Made by a program: the position numbers and the translations under genes
Shown here: in pieces, positions 46,754 to 55,901 of the stretch
Position numbering within the stretch: the first letter of the stretch is position 1
Layout of the letters: each line of letters starts with the position of its first letter
Notes under the pieces: model-generated
What the model saw: only the letters and a program-made list of their open reading frames with translations
The model's database searches: none
What the model was told of the DNA's origin: nothing
From: Phreatobacter sp.
Lineage (GTDB): Bacteria > Pseudomonadota > Alphaproteobacteria > Rhizobiales > Phreatobacteraceae
Reading direction: 5' to 3'
Length of the DNA stretch: 64,000 nucleotides
NCBI RefSeq assembly: GCF_022843985.1
Contig: NZ_JALHMP010000005.1
Location: 124,001-188,000, forward strand

Positions 46754-48082
46754 CTAGCGTTCCCGGAAAGCCTTGGCGAACTGGTCGAGGACCGGCCTGA
46801 CGAGATAGCTCACCGGGGAGCGGTCGCCGGTTGCGAGGAAGACGTCGGCCTGCATGCCGGCACTGATGGTCAGCGGTGCGATGCGGGCGAGCTCGGCCGG
46901 CGGAATGGTGATGCGGACGATGTAGTAGGTCAGCCCCGTCTGCTGTTCGCGGGTGACATCGGGCGCGAGACGCGAGACGGTTCCGGTGAGTTCCGGCGTC
47001 GTCCGCTGGTTGAAGGCGCGCAGCCGGATCTGGGCCTGCTGGCCGAGCGAGACGAGGTCGTAGTCGGTGGCCGCGACCTGCGCATCGAGATGCAGCAGTT
47101 CGCCGGAGGGAACGATCAGCATCGCTGGTTCGGCCGCGCTGATCACCCCGCCCACCGTATGCGCCTGCATCTGGTGGACGATCCCGGACGCCGGGGCGCG
47201 GATGTCGACCCGTCTCAGCTGGTCCTCCGCGGCCGTACGCCGCTCCAAGAGCTCGCCCATGCGCCCCTGAATGTCGCGCAGCTCCTTCATGGCCTCTGAG
47301 CGCCGCTCCTCGGTGAGCTGGATGATCTGCAGCCCCGTCTCGGCGATGCGGCCCTGGACCTGGGCGATCTGCGCGGTGAGCAGGCCCTTCTGCCCTTCGA
47401 GGGATGATCCCTCGCGTTCGAGCTGCGACAGCCGGGTGATCTGTACGAGGTTCCGGGTGAACAGGTCGCGGACCCCCGACAGCTCGCGCTCGATCAACTG
47501 GGCTTCCCGGATCTTGGCCGCTCGCTGCTGCGACAGGCCCTCGATCTCGGACTGCATCTGTCCGATGCGCTTGGCGAGTTGGGCCCGCTGCCCCTCGAGC
47601 GCCGTCTTGCGGATGGCAAAGAGGCGCTTTTCGGCGACCAGGAGGGCGGCCACAGTGGGGTCGGTGCCGGCACGCGCTTCAATGCCCTCGGGGACGACAA
47701 CGGCATCCGCCTGGTCGCGCTCGGCCTCCAGCCGTAACGAACGCACGATGAACTCGTCGATCTGGCGTGTCAGGATCTGCAGGTTGGCGCGCGCCATGGT
47801 GTCGTCAAGGCGGATCAGAAGGTCGCCTTCCCGGACCACCTGGCCTTCGCGGACGCGCAGTTCTCCGACGATGCCGCCCTGCTGGTGCTGCACTTTCTTG
47901 ACATTGCTCTCGACGACGAAGTGGCCCTGGGCGACGACCGCACCCGCGATCGAGGCGCGGGCCCCCCAGACGCCGAGCGTGCCGAGAAAAATGACGAGGG
48001 CGAGGTAGCCCGCGCGCTTCGCCTTGCCGCTGGCCCGGTCGATGTCCGGCGCAAGGCCGGGCTGACGATCATCCCGGCTCAT
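46754..48082 (-). CDS. Type I secretion membrane-fusion protein (HlyD/PrtE family)
   Basis: This 442-residue adaptor has one N-terminal membrane segment (YLALVIFLGTLGVWGA), a lipoyl half-motif GGIVGELRVREGQVVREGDLLIRLDD, a long coiled-coil arm (about residues 90-280) and a second half with IRAPASGIVHQMQAHTVGGVI. It ends with YLVRPVLDQFAKAFRER, the PrtE/HlyD-family C-terminus. It bridges the ABC exporter to an outer-membrane channel, absent here. The start at 48082 overlaps the ABC gene stop by 4 bp. Confidence 0.93.
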   Translation of the reverse strand: MSRDDRQPGLAPDIDRASGKAKRAGYLALVIFLGTLGVWGARASIAGAVVAQGHFVVESNVKKVQHQQGGIVGELRVREGQVVREGDLLIRLDDTMARANLQILTRQIDEFIVRSLRLEAERDQADAVVVPEGIEARAGTDPTVAALLVAEKRLFAIRKTALEGQRAQLAKRIGQMQSEIEGLSQQRAAKIREAQLIERELSGVRDLFTRNLVQITRLSQLEREGSSLEGQKGLLTAQIAQVQGRIAETGLQIIQLTEERRSEAMKELRDIQGRMGELLERRTAAEDQLRRVDIRAPASGIVHQMQAHTVGGVISAAEPAMLIVPSGELLHLDAQVAATDYDLVSLGQQAQIRLRAFNQRTTPELTGTVSRLAPDVTREQQTGLTYYIVRITIPPAELARIAPLTISAGMQADVFLATGDRSPVSYLVRPVLDQFAKAFRER

Positions 48083-49851
48083 GGCTGACCTCCGGTGCTG
48101 CGAACTGAGCCGAACGGCTGGCGCGCGGGGACCGATCGCGCCGTCGCCGGCGGCCGCCTCAGCTTCTGCATCACCTCGTCGCAGGGGCCGAATGCCTGCA
48201 GCTGTCCAAGCGCCATCACGCCCACCATATCCACAGCCACGAGTCCCGATTGCCGATGGGTGACGACGACACAGATACCGCCACGAGCCTTGACCGCTCG
48301 GATCGCATCGGTGAGCGCCTCGTCGCCTTCGTTGTCGAGGCTGGCGTTCGGCTCGTCGAGGACGACGAGGAATGGGTCGCCATAGAGCGCCCGCGCCAGG
48401 GCGATCCTTTGCCGCTGCCCGCCAGACAAGGCCGTGCCACGCTCGCCGATCACCGTATCGTAGCCGTTCGCCAGACCGACGATCATGTCGTGCGCGCCGG
48501 CCGCCGCCGCCGCCTTGAGGACGGCATCTGAGGTCATGGCGGGATCGAGCCTGGCGATGTTCTCGGCGACCGTGCCGTCGAACAGCTCGACGTCCTGCGG
48601 CAGGTAGCCGAGCGCGCGGCCGAGCTGCTCGGGATGCCACTGGTCGAGGCGTGCCCCGTCGAGGCGGACCGCGCCGCCGACCAGCGGCCAGACGCCGACG
48701 AGCCCGCGGGCGAGCGTCGACTTGCCCGAGCCGGAGGGCCCCACCAGACCGACCGCCTGTCCCGCCTTCAACTGGAAGCTGACGCCGTGTACGATGATTC
48801 GCTGGGACCCCGGCGCGGCGACCGTCGCCTCGCTGACCTGAAGCGATTTGTGGGGCCTCGGCAGTTCGATCGCCTTGTCCTGATCCTGCAGATGCACAGC
48901 GATCGACTTCAGGCGCTGATAGCCCTGACGTGCTGCGACGAAGCTCTTCCAATGCGCGACGGCCAGTTCGATCGGCGCCATGGCCCGGCTCGTCAGGATG
49001 GAGGCCGCGATCATCGCGCCTGGGGTCAGTTCGCCGCGCACCACGAGCCAGGCCCCGAGGCCGAGCACCGCCGATTGCAGTCCGAAGCGCACCACCTTGG
49101 CATAGGCGCCTATGCCGCTCGCGGCATCGGACAGCGCCAGCCCGTCCCTGACATGGCCGTCATGCGCCTTCTGGTGACGGGCGCTGAACGCCGAGGTCAT
49201 GCCAAGGGCGCGGATCGCCTCGGCATTGCGGCGGCCGCTTTCGGCGATGCTCATGCGCTCCGCACCGCTCACCGTGACGTCGCGGGTTGGTCCGGCACTC
49301 TTGCGGTCCGTCAGCCAGGTCAGGGCGAGGATCACCACCCCGCCGGCCACCGTGAGCCATCCGAGCAGCGGGTGGAGGAGAAAACAGGCCGCCAGGAACA
49401 GCGGCATGAACGGCATGTCGAGCAGCGCCGTCGGACCCAGGCTGCCGAGAAAGCTGCGCAGGGCGTCGAGATCGCGGATCGGCTGCTGCGGGGCGCCCGG
49501 CTTGGCGCCCATCAGCGGCAAGGTGACGACGGCACGCCCAGCGAGAGGCGAGAGTTCGCGGTCGATCTTGGCACCGATGCGGCTCAGCAGCTTCAGCCGG
49601 AGCGCATCGAGCGCGCCCTGCAGCAGGAATGCGGCCAGGGCTATCAGGGACAGCGCGACCAGCGTCTGGATCGAGCGGCTTGCGAGGACCCGATCGTAGA
49701 CCTGCAGCATGTAGAGCGGGCCGGTGAGCATCAGAACATTCACGAAGGCCGAGAAGACGGCGACATGAAACCAGTCGCCGCGAACCGTGCGAAAGGCGCG
49801 GAGCACGGGGTCGGGCCCGCCCGTCCTCATCATGTGCGGGGTGGTGTTCAT
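48079..49851 (-). CDS. Type I secretion ABC transporter, PrtD family
   Basis: This 590-residue exporter has an N-terminal six-helix membrane domain (SAFVNVLMLTGPLYMLQVYDRVLASRS is typical of PrtD) and a C-terminal ATPase with Walker A GPSGSGKST, signature LSGGQRQR and Walker B LVVLDEP. It lacks the C39 peptidase domain, as in systems that export RTX proteases with uncleaved C-terminal signals. It is first in the leftward exporter unit, beside two RTX protease genes that are its likely cargo. Confidence 0.95.
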   Translation of the reverse strand: MNTTPHMMRTGGPDPVLRAFRTVRGDWFHVAVFSAFVNVLMLTGPLYMLQVYDRVLASRSIQTLVALSLIALAAFLLQGALDALRLKLLSRIGAKIDRELSPLAGRAVVTLPLMGAKPGAPQQPIRDLDALRSFLGSLGPTALLDMPFMPLFLAACFLLHPLLGWLTVAGGVVILALTWLTDRKSAGPTRDVTVSGAERMSIAESGRRNAEAIRALGMTSAFSARHQKAHDGHVRDGLALSDAASGIGAYAKVVRFGLQSAVLGLGAWLVVRGELTPGAMIAASILTSRAMAPIELAVAHWKSFVAARQGYQRLKSIAVHLQDQDKAIELPRPHKSLQVSEATVAAPGSQRIIVHGVSFQLKAGQAVGLVGPSGSGKSTLARGLVGVWPLVGGAVRLDGARLDQWHPEQLGRALGYLPQDVELFDGTVAENIARLDPAMTSDAVLKAAAAAGAHDMIVGLANGYDTVIGERGTALSGGQRQRIALARALYGDPFLVVLDEPNASLDNEGDEALTDAIRAVKARGGICVVVTHRQSGLVAVDMVGVMALGQLQAFGPCDEVMQKLRRPPATARSVPARQPFGSVRSTGGQP

Positions 49852-50691
49852 GCCAGGCTCCGAAATCCGTCGTTGCCGGGAGGGCTGTCCTCCGCGCTGC
49901 GCCTGTTATCGCAACGAAACCGCTTCACCCGTCGAAGCAGTCGCACGTGGGCTGCACCCAGGGCACTCATGCGGGTCGCTCGTCGCTGCGGACTGTCGGA
50001 AGGACAGTCAGCGCGAGCCGGCGCGAGCGAAAGCGCGGCGAAGGGGTCTTGGCCGCATCGCGCGACGGCGTGTCCGAACTTCGGCTTGGAAAGGCCGTCA
50101 TCTCCGTCTCTGCGCTTCCGCCACCCCGACATCATCGTCTTTCGATCACGGCGACGGTCGCACCGATCAAGCGTCCGATTGCTCCGAGCCTTCCCGGCCG
50201 GCCGCTTTGGCTCGACCGGAACCCTCAGGCGCGCCACTAGAGGGACACCGAAACAATTGACGACATGAAGCATCAGGCGCCATGACTCTGCGGTCAAGGG
50301 CATAAGTTCCCCCGCATTGCTTGTGAGGCGGCTGACCTCTGCTTGGGTCTGAAAAATATGCCTTGCTAACAGAAGGTGAGGCTGGCTATCATTTTCTTCT
50401 GTCAAGTCTGTGGCGGCGGGTGAAAGGTTCTTCGTCTTTGGCATCGCAGTTGCGGCTCCTTTGAGCCTCTTTCCGTCGCTCGTCTCTGGGGATGCGTCGA
50501 AGTTCGGGACACCAAGCCCATTCGCGTATTTCTCGCGCGACGGGGGTTTGAGTTTCTGGGGCCCCATTCGGTGGAGATCGCATCCGCTTCGGCTCGCGCC
50601 ATTTGTTGTGACATCGACGCATACATTGTTAGCTACCGCGTAACACGAAAGCTGTCATCGTGCATGGGACGATAGGGATCGACGGGACACG
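49852..50691. other. Intergenic region, 840 bp, with a small inverted repeat
   Basis: This divergent gap lies between the exporter operon and the small-protein/protease 2 unit. GC is lower at 50270-50690 than around it. A perfect repeat GACTGTC/GACAGTC (49991-49997 and 50003-50009, 5-nt loop) lies 140 bp upstream of the exporter start. A leftward frame at 49848-50567 is open but matches no family and I do not accept it as a gene. No recognisable RNA was found. Confidence 0.45.
49991..50009. repeat. 7-bp perfect inverted repeat upstream of the type I exporter
   Basis: GACTGTC and GACAGTC are separated by GGAAG. It is a short hairpin or operator-sized dyad in the divergent promoter region of the secretion island. 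Its role is unknown. Confidence 0.4.
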
Positions 50692-50991
50692 ATGATGCCG
50701 ATACCGCCAGATCATGTCGGGGAACCGGCCTATTCCCAGCAGGCACCCGCCGAACAGGGATCGCGACTGTCAGGCCTTGTCCCTGGGGCGATCCGGTCGG
50801 CATCCATGCCACTGCCCCGCCCCGGTCATGTTGCCGAGCGCGAGGAGCTTGACGCCGCGCACATCAAGGGCACGGCAGAAGCCTACATCCTCTTCATCGA
50901 GCGCCATCCGGCCAGCCGCTATCGCGCTGAGGCCGAAGCCCGTCTGCGGAAGCTCGGTATCACCCCTCCAGTCCAGTCGCCCTCGCCTTAA
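50692..50991 (+). CDS. Small hypothetical protein (99 aa) preceding protease 2
   Basis: Not a recognised family. The first ~60 residues are Pro/Ser/Gly-rich. The end, IKGTAEAYILFIERHPASRYRAEAEARLRKLG, resembles a single helix-turn-helix unit of the type found in TPR/Sel1-like tails (hydrophobic-rich helix, HPxSxY, then AEARLxxL). It ends 12 bp before protease 2 and shares its strand, so it is probably co-transcribed. It might assist export or inhibit the protease in the cell, but this is speculation. Confidence 0.5.
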   Translation: MMPIPPDHVGEPAYSQQAPAEQGSRLSGLVPGAIRSASMPLPRPGHVAEREELDAAHIKGTAEAYILFIERHPASRYRAEAEARLRKLGITPPVQSPSP

Positions 50992-51003
50992 GGGGAACTC
51001 ACC

Positions 51004-53295
51004 ATGTGCCGAGTCTGCGCGTTAAACGCCTATTGGCAGAATGACAACGTCGGCGTGACGCTGCCGACCTTCGTCGCGCAAGACGTCTATGACGGACAGG
51101 ACGGACCGATCCATGGTGGTGGCGGCCCGAATTTCTGGGCGTTCCAGGGAGCGACGGGTAACATCAACATCGACGGTCTGCTCTGGGGCAGCCGCTGGGG
51201 CGGTGCCACGTTGACCTATTCCTTCCCGACGCTGGCCTCGCAGTATGAAGCGGGGTACTCGGAGGCTGCCAATAATTTCGGCGCGGCGACGGCTGCGTTA
51301 CAGACAGCCACGCGTTTTGCCATGAACCTGGTGTCGCAATATACGAACCTCGTCACGACGGAGGTCGGCGCCGGGTCGGCAGCCGACGTGCGGACGGCCT
51401 TCTCGAGTTTGCCTCCGACGGCCTGGGCCTACTATCCTTCGGACGGCACGAAGGGCGGCGACATCTGGTATGGAACCAGCACTGCCAGTTTTCAGAACCC
51501 GGTTCGCGGCCAATATGCCTGGGCGACCGTGATTCATGAGCTCGGTCATGCGCTCGGCCTGAAACACGGGCACGAGACGGCCGGTGTCGCAAACACCTCG
51601 ATGCAGTCCGCCTTCGACCAGATGGCCTATTCGGTGATGACCTATCGTTCCTACCAGGGCGGCCCGGTGACCGGTTATACCAACGAAACGAACGGCTATG
51701 CACAGACGTTCATGATGTATGACATCGCCGCGCTGCAGACCATGTACGGTGCGAACTTCAACACCAATTCGGGCAACACCACCTATAGCTGGAGCCCGAC
51801 CACCGGTGAGATGTTCATCAACGGCGTCGGGCAGGGCGCGCCCGGTGGAAACCGGATTTTCCTGACCATCTGGGACGGCAACGGCAACGATACCTACAAC
51901 TTCTCCAACTACACGTCCAATCTGTCGGTCAATCTGACACCCGGAGCCTTTTCCATCACCTCATCGGTGCAACTGGCCAATCTCGGCAACTTCAATATCG
52001 CCCCCGGCAATATCTTCAATGCGTTGCAGTTCAACGGCGATGCCCGCTCCCTGATCGAAAATGCCATCGGCGGCTCGGGAAATGACACGATCATCGGCAA
52101 TGCCGCGAACAACTACCTGATGGGTGGCGCCGGCAACGACACGGTTCTTGGCGGGGACGGCAACGATATCCTGGTTGGTGGCTCCGGCAATGACGGGCTC
52201 GACGGCGGCACCGGCGCTGACGCTGCACTGTTCTCCCTGGGCCGCGCCAGTTACTTCGTGCGGTCCTTCGTGTCCGGCGGTCAGTTCTTCACCCAGGTGA
52301 CGGCTGCGACGGGCACGGACGGCGTCGACACCTTGGTCCGCATCGAGACGCTCGGCTTCAACAACGGCGCCCAGGCCTTCGGGCTTGCCGGCATCCAGCA
52401 GAACCTCGTCTCCAACATAGACGGCTCGTTCTTCGACGACGTGCTGTTCCAGAACAGCGCCACCGGCCAGATCATCTACCAGAACATGAATGCGGGCACG
52501 GCATCGGGCTTTGGCAATGTCCTGGGCTCGCTGCCGGCCGGCTGGCGGCTGGTGGGCTCTGGTGATTTCACCGGTGACGGGCGGGCTGACGCTCTGGTGC
52601 AGAACACGAGCAACGGCGCGATCTACACGCTCAGCATTGCGTCGGGGACGCCGGCCTGGGGCGTTGTCAGCACGGGCCTGACCAGCAACTTCCAGGCGAT
52701 CGCCATCGGTGATGTCACCCGCGACGGCACGCCGGACGTGCTGGTCCGCGACAACACGACCGGCATCAACTACATCGCCGACATGAATGCCGGCGGCACC
52801 TTTGGCGGCTGGGTCATGGGGCCCAATATCGGCACCGGTTGGCGCACCGTCGGGCTCGGCGACTTCAACCGCGACGGTGCCTCCGACATCCTGGTGCAGG
52901 ACATCGCGACCGGCACGACCTATTATCGCGACCTGGTCAACAACCAGTGGGGCACGGTGTCGGGTCCGGCAGGGGCGCAGTGGGTGGCGCGCGAGGCCGC
53001 CGACCTCAACGGCGACGGTTATGTCGACGTCGTGTTCCGCAATTCGGTGACCGGCGACATCTGGTGGGTGAACATGCTCGGCGGCACCAATGCAGGCTGG
53101 GGCGTGGTGGCCAACGGCCTCTCCGGCTGGGAGGTCCGAGGGACCGCCGATGTCGACAACGACGGCCATCGCGACGTCATCATCCAGAACACCTCCAGCG
53201 GCATCACCTATTACGCCAACATGGACGCCGGCGTCTTCAATGGCTGGGGCACGATCTCCGGTGCGCTTGGCACCCAATGGCTCGCGGTGGCGTGA
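51004..53295 (+). CDS. M10 metalloprotease with RTX and FG-GAP repeats, second paralogue
   Basis: This 763-residue paralogue of the protein at 44014-46260 has zinc site HELGHALGLKH (residues 178-188), Met-turn region SVMTYR, six calcium-binding nonapeptide-like units ([36 protein letters not shown] and neighbours) and the same C-terminal FG-GAP series ending [11 protein letters not shown]. The N-terminal ~60 residues differ and include CRVC at residues 2-5. AAGGGGAA supports the ATG at 51004. The protein has no Sec signal and is a likely cargo of the adjacent exporter. The two N-terminal halves diverge much more than the C-terminal halves. Confidence 0.9.
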   Translation: MCRVCALNAYWQNDNVGVTLPTFVAQDVYDGQDGPIHGGGGPNFWAFQGATGNINIDGLLWGSRWGGATLTYSFPTLASQYEAGYSEAANNFGAATAALQTATRFAMNLVSQYTNLVTTEVGAGSAADVRTAFSSLPPTAWAYYPSDGTKGGDIWYGTSTASFQNPVRGQYAWATVIHELGHALGLKHGHETAGVANTSMQSAFDQMAYSVMTYRSYQGGPVTGYTNETNGYAQTFMMYDIAALQTMYGANFNTNSGNTTYSWSPTTGEMFINGVGQGAPGGNRIFLTIWDGNGNDTYNFSNYTSNLSVNLTPGAFSITSSVQLANLGNFNIAPGNIFNALQFNGDARSLIENAIGGSGNDTIIGNAANNYLMGGAGNDTVLGGDGNDILVGGSGNDGLDGGTGADAALFSLGRASYFVRSFVSGGQFFTQVTAATGTDGVDTLVRIETLGFNNGAQAFGLAGIQQNLVSNIDGSFFDDVLFQNSATGQIIYQNMNAGTASGFGNVLGSLPAGWRLVGSGDFTGDGRADALVQNTSNGAIYTLSIASGTPAWGVVSTGLTSNFQAIAIGDVTRDGTPDVLVRDNTTGINYIADMNAGGTFGGWVMGPNIGTGWRTVGLGDFNRDGASDILVQDIATGTTYYRDLVNNQWGTVSGPAGAQWVAREAADLNGDGYVDVVFRNSVTGDIWWVNMLGGTNAGWGVVANGLSGWEVRGTADVDNDGHRDVIIQNTSSGITYYANMDAGVFNGWGTISGALGTQWLAVA

Positions 53296-53379
53296 GGCGG
53301 GGGCCCGGCGAGCCGTCGCGCGGGTAAACGCGGCCGCCCGGCGCTGAGGCCCAGCCCGGCGGCGCCCGCGTCCGGTACG

Positions 53380-54981
53380 TCAGTCCCAGGCCCGGATGAT
53401 GGCGTCGACGTCGGTCACCACGGCCACGTTCTGGAGCGCGTAATTGACCGAGGCCGTGTGCCATTCGGCATTCATGGTCGAGCAGGCATCCTCGGGGACC
53501 ATCATGTAGTAGCCCTTGTCGGCACCGGTGCGGGCGGTGTGCTCGATCGACATGTTGGTCCAGGCACCGGTGACGATGACGATGTCGCGGCCAAGGGCCC
53601 GCAGCACGGTTTCGAGGCGGGAGCCCTCCCAGGCGCTCATGCGCTGCTTCTCGACCACGTGGTCGCCGGCCATCGCCTCGAGGCCGGGCACGGGCGCGGC
53701 GCCCCAGGTGCCGCGCACCAGGGCCTTGGCGTCGGCAAGTCCCTCGAAGAGGGGGGCGTTCATGGTGACCCCGGGGCAGCCGGGATCGACGAGGAACCAG
53801 ACATGGATGACGGGGACGCCCTTGCTGCGCGCGGCGGCGGCGAGGCGTGCGGCATTGGCGATGGCATTCTGCTCGCGGCAATGGGCCGGTGACCCGGAGG
53901 CGGCGAAGGCGCCACCCTCGATCACCACGTCGTTCTGCATGTCCTGCACGATGACGGCGCAACGCCCGGGATCGAGTTCATAGCCGGGTGCGCATTTCAG
54001 CGTGCCGTTGCGGGACACCGCCGCGGCCGCGACCGGTTTCGTCCCCCCATCTGTCCGCTGCGGCGCGCCGGCGGCGATCATGTAGGGCTCGCTGCGCGGC
54101 CCGACCTTGGTGTCGACGGCGTAGAGGGAGTGGGTGGCCGTGAGGAACAGGGTGCGGAAATCGGCCCCGCCCCAGGTCAGGTTGCCGACGAGTTCGGGGA
54201 CCCGCACCTTACCGATCAGAATCCCGGCGGGGGAATAGACCCAGACGCCACCGGGGCCGCAGACCCAGACATTGCCCAGCGCGTCGCATTTCATGCCGTC
54301 GGGCACGCCGGGCTCTGAGGGGGAGGCAATGCCGGAGGCGAAGACGTGGCCGGCGCCGAGGGATCCGTTCGGCAGGACGTCGAAGACGCGGATCAACTGC
54401 TGCACCGTGTCGTTGATGTAGAGCTGCTTCTCGTCGGGCGAGAAGCACAGGCCGTTCGGCTGTTCGAACAGGTAACGGTCGACCAGAAGCTGGGGCGCGC
54501 CGCCACCCGGCGGGATGCGATAGACCCCCTGGAAGCCGAGTTGGCGCGGCCGCTCCACGCCATAGACCGGCATGCGGCCATACCAGGGATCGGAGAAATA
54601 GATGGCGCCGTCGGATTTCACCACGACGTCGTTGGGGCTGTTGAGCTCGCGTCCGTCGACATGGGAGGCGATCACCTCGCGCCGGCCGTCCGGCCGCTCG
54701 CGCACCAGGGTCGAGGTCGCATGCTCGCAGACGATCAGGTTGAGATCGCCGTCATAGGTCATCCCGTTGCACTTGTTGGCCGGCCGCATGACCTCGCGGA
54801 TGCCCGTCCTGTCCCAGCGCCGGCGCACGTCGCCGGGCATGTCGGAGAACAGGAGATGACCGTCGCGCGGGTGCCAGATCGGCCCTTCGGTGAACTGGAA
54901 GCCGGTGCCGAACTGGCGCACCGGCGCCCAGAGGTCGATGAGGCCGTTGAAGGCCGGCGTGACGGCGACATGGGTGGTCAT
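53380..54981 (-). CDS. SMP-30/gluconolactonase fused to an isochorismatase-like hydrolase
   Basis: This 533-residue protein joins two enzymes. Residues 1 to about 310 form an SMP-30/gluconolactonase beta-propeller (FTEGPIWHPRDGHLLFSD, NSPNDVVVKSDGAIYFSDPWYG, EQPNGLCFSPDEKQLYIND, PDGMKCDALGNVWVCGPGG). Residues from about 340 form an isochorismatase/cysteine-hydrolase domain (AVIVQDMQNDVV with the acid, VVEKQRMSAW with the lysine). The nucleophile position is Ser478 in GAWTNMSIEHTA where the family has Cys, so amidase activity may be lost or altered. It is the last gene of the leftward cluster and may open a lactone. Confidence 0.88.
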   Translation of the reverse strand: MTTHVAVTPAFNGLIDLWAPVRQFGTGFQFTEGPIWHPRDGHLLFSDMPGDVRRRWDRTGIREVMRPANKCNGMTYDGDLNLIVCEHATSTLVRERPDGRREVIASHVDGRELNSPNDVVVKSDGAIYFSDPWYGRMPVYGVERPRQLGFQGVYRIPPGGGAPQLLVDRYLFEQPNGLCFSPDEKQLYINDTVQQLIRVFDVLPNGSLGAGHVFASGIASPSEPGVPDGMKCDALGNVWVCGPGGVWVYSPAGILIGKVRVPELVGNLTWGGADFRTLFLTATHSLYAVDTKVGPRSEPYMIAAGAPQRTDGGTKPVAAAAVSRNGTLKCAPGYELDPGRCAVIVQDMQNDVVIEGGAFAASGSPAHCREQNAIANAARLAAAARSKGVPVIHVWFLVDPGCPGVTMNAPLFEGLADAKALVRGTWGAAPVPGLEAMAGDHVVEKQRMSAWEGSRLETVLRALGRDIVIVTGAWTNMSIEHTARTGADKGYYMMVPEDACSTMNAEWHTASVNYALQNVAVVTDVDAIIRAWD

Positions 54982-55034
54982 GGGGCGATCTCGCTCGGTG
55001 GCCTCCGTCCGGGAGGCCCTGGGGACGACAGGGA

Positions 55035-55883
55035 TCAGGCGGGGAACCAGGACCGTGGCGGCAATGACTGCGTCACCGGCCCCGGCACAGACATGTCGAG
55101 CCGTGCAACGACCTGGCCCGCCTCGATCTTGGCCGGCTTGTCGTGCACCGGCAGGAGGAAGCGGGACGAGTTCAGGAGTTTCTTGATCGCCGCCTTCTCC
55201 TGGCGCTTCGAGGTCCCGTGGTTGCCGGTGACCCGGGGCTCGTCGGCATGGATCTCATGGAAAGGATTGATGATCTGGTCGTTGAAATCGTAGATCACGT
55301 CGCCACAGATCGTGGCCCGGCCCTCGGCCGTGTCGACGTGGACATTCATCGAACCCTCGGTGTGGGCGCCGGCCGCTTCCAGGTAGCAGCCGGGAAAGAG
55401 CTCGATCATCCCGGTCAGTTCGAGATCTTCGAGCCGCAGCGCATGTTTCGTGTGCAGCCGGTCGATCAGATGCTTGATGTCGGGGGCCGGATATTGCGGG
55501 TGCATCAGGCCCGAGACCGAGTATTCCAGCTCCCGCCGGTTGATGATCACCGTGGTGTTCATCGGGAACAGCTCGTCCTTGCCGGCATGGTCGATGTGCA
55601 GGTGGGTATGGGCGACATAGCGGACATCGCCCATCCGCACGCCGTATTTCATCAGCTGGTTCTCGATCATGTTCTCGTGGAACTGGAGCCCGCGCATGCC
55701 GAGGCTCTCCATGATCTGGTTGTGGCGGTAGCCGGTATCGACGACAACGGGCCAGGGGCCGCCGAGGATGAGGAAGCCGTAGGTATAGGTGCGCTTGCGC
55801 TGGCCGCAGCCCCGCCCGAGCACGAGAAAGCTCGATTCCAGCTCGATGTCGCCGTAGTCGAGGACCTTGATCTCAAGTGGCAT
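55035..55883 (-). CDS. Metallo-beta-lactamase-fold lactonase (AHL-lactonase family)
   Basis: This 282-residue MBL-fold hydrolase has the zinc motif HTHLHIDHAG (residues 92-101), later ligands in GAHTEGSMNVHVDTAEGRATICGDVIYDF and a terminal His region (LPVHD). The layout is that of the N-acyl-homoserine lactonase family, whose members also hydrolyse other lactones. Its place between an amidohydrolase and an SMP-30-type lactonase suggests a catabolic ring-opening role rather than quorum quenching. The ribosome site GGAGGGA precedes the ATG at 55883. Confidence 0.87.
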   Translation of the reverse strand: MPLEIKVLDYGDIELESSFLVLGRGCGQRKRTYTYGFLILGGPWPVVVDTGYRHNQIMESLGMRGLQFHENMIENQLMKYGVRMGDVRYVAHTHLHIDHAGKDELFPMNTTVIINRRELEYSVSGLMHPQYPAPDIKHLIDRLHTKHALRLEDLELTGMIELFPGCYLEAAGAHTEGSMNVHVDTAEGRATICGDVIYDFNDQIINPFHEIHADEPRVTGNHGTSKRQEKAAIKKLLNSSRFLLPVHDKPAKIEAGQVVARLDMSVPGPVTQSLPPRSWFPA

Positions 55884-55901
55884 CGTTCCCTCCGATTGTT
55901 G

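Noticed and set aside
49848..50567. Leftward open frame of 239 codons in the secretion-island gap
   Set aside because: No family likeness, weak start and low-complexity second half. The middle part looks slightly protein-like, so it is the least certain of these rejections.
44014..53295. Possibility that the FG-GAP/RTX repeats are a CRISPR or satellite array
   Set aside because: The repeats are protein-level (calcium-binding nonapeptides and FG-GAP units) and vary at DNA level. No spacer-repeat structure is present.
55035..55883. Dedicated quorum-quenching AHL lactonase
   Set aside because: Family likeness is real, but no LuxI/LuxR genes are near and the gene is embedded in a catabolic cluster, so a metabolic lactonase role is more likely.
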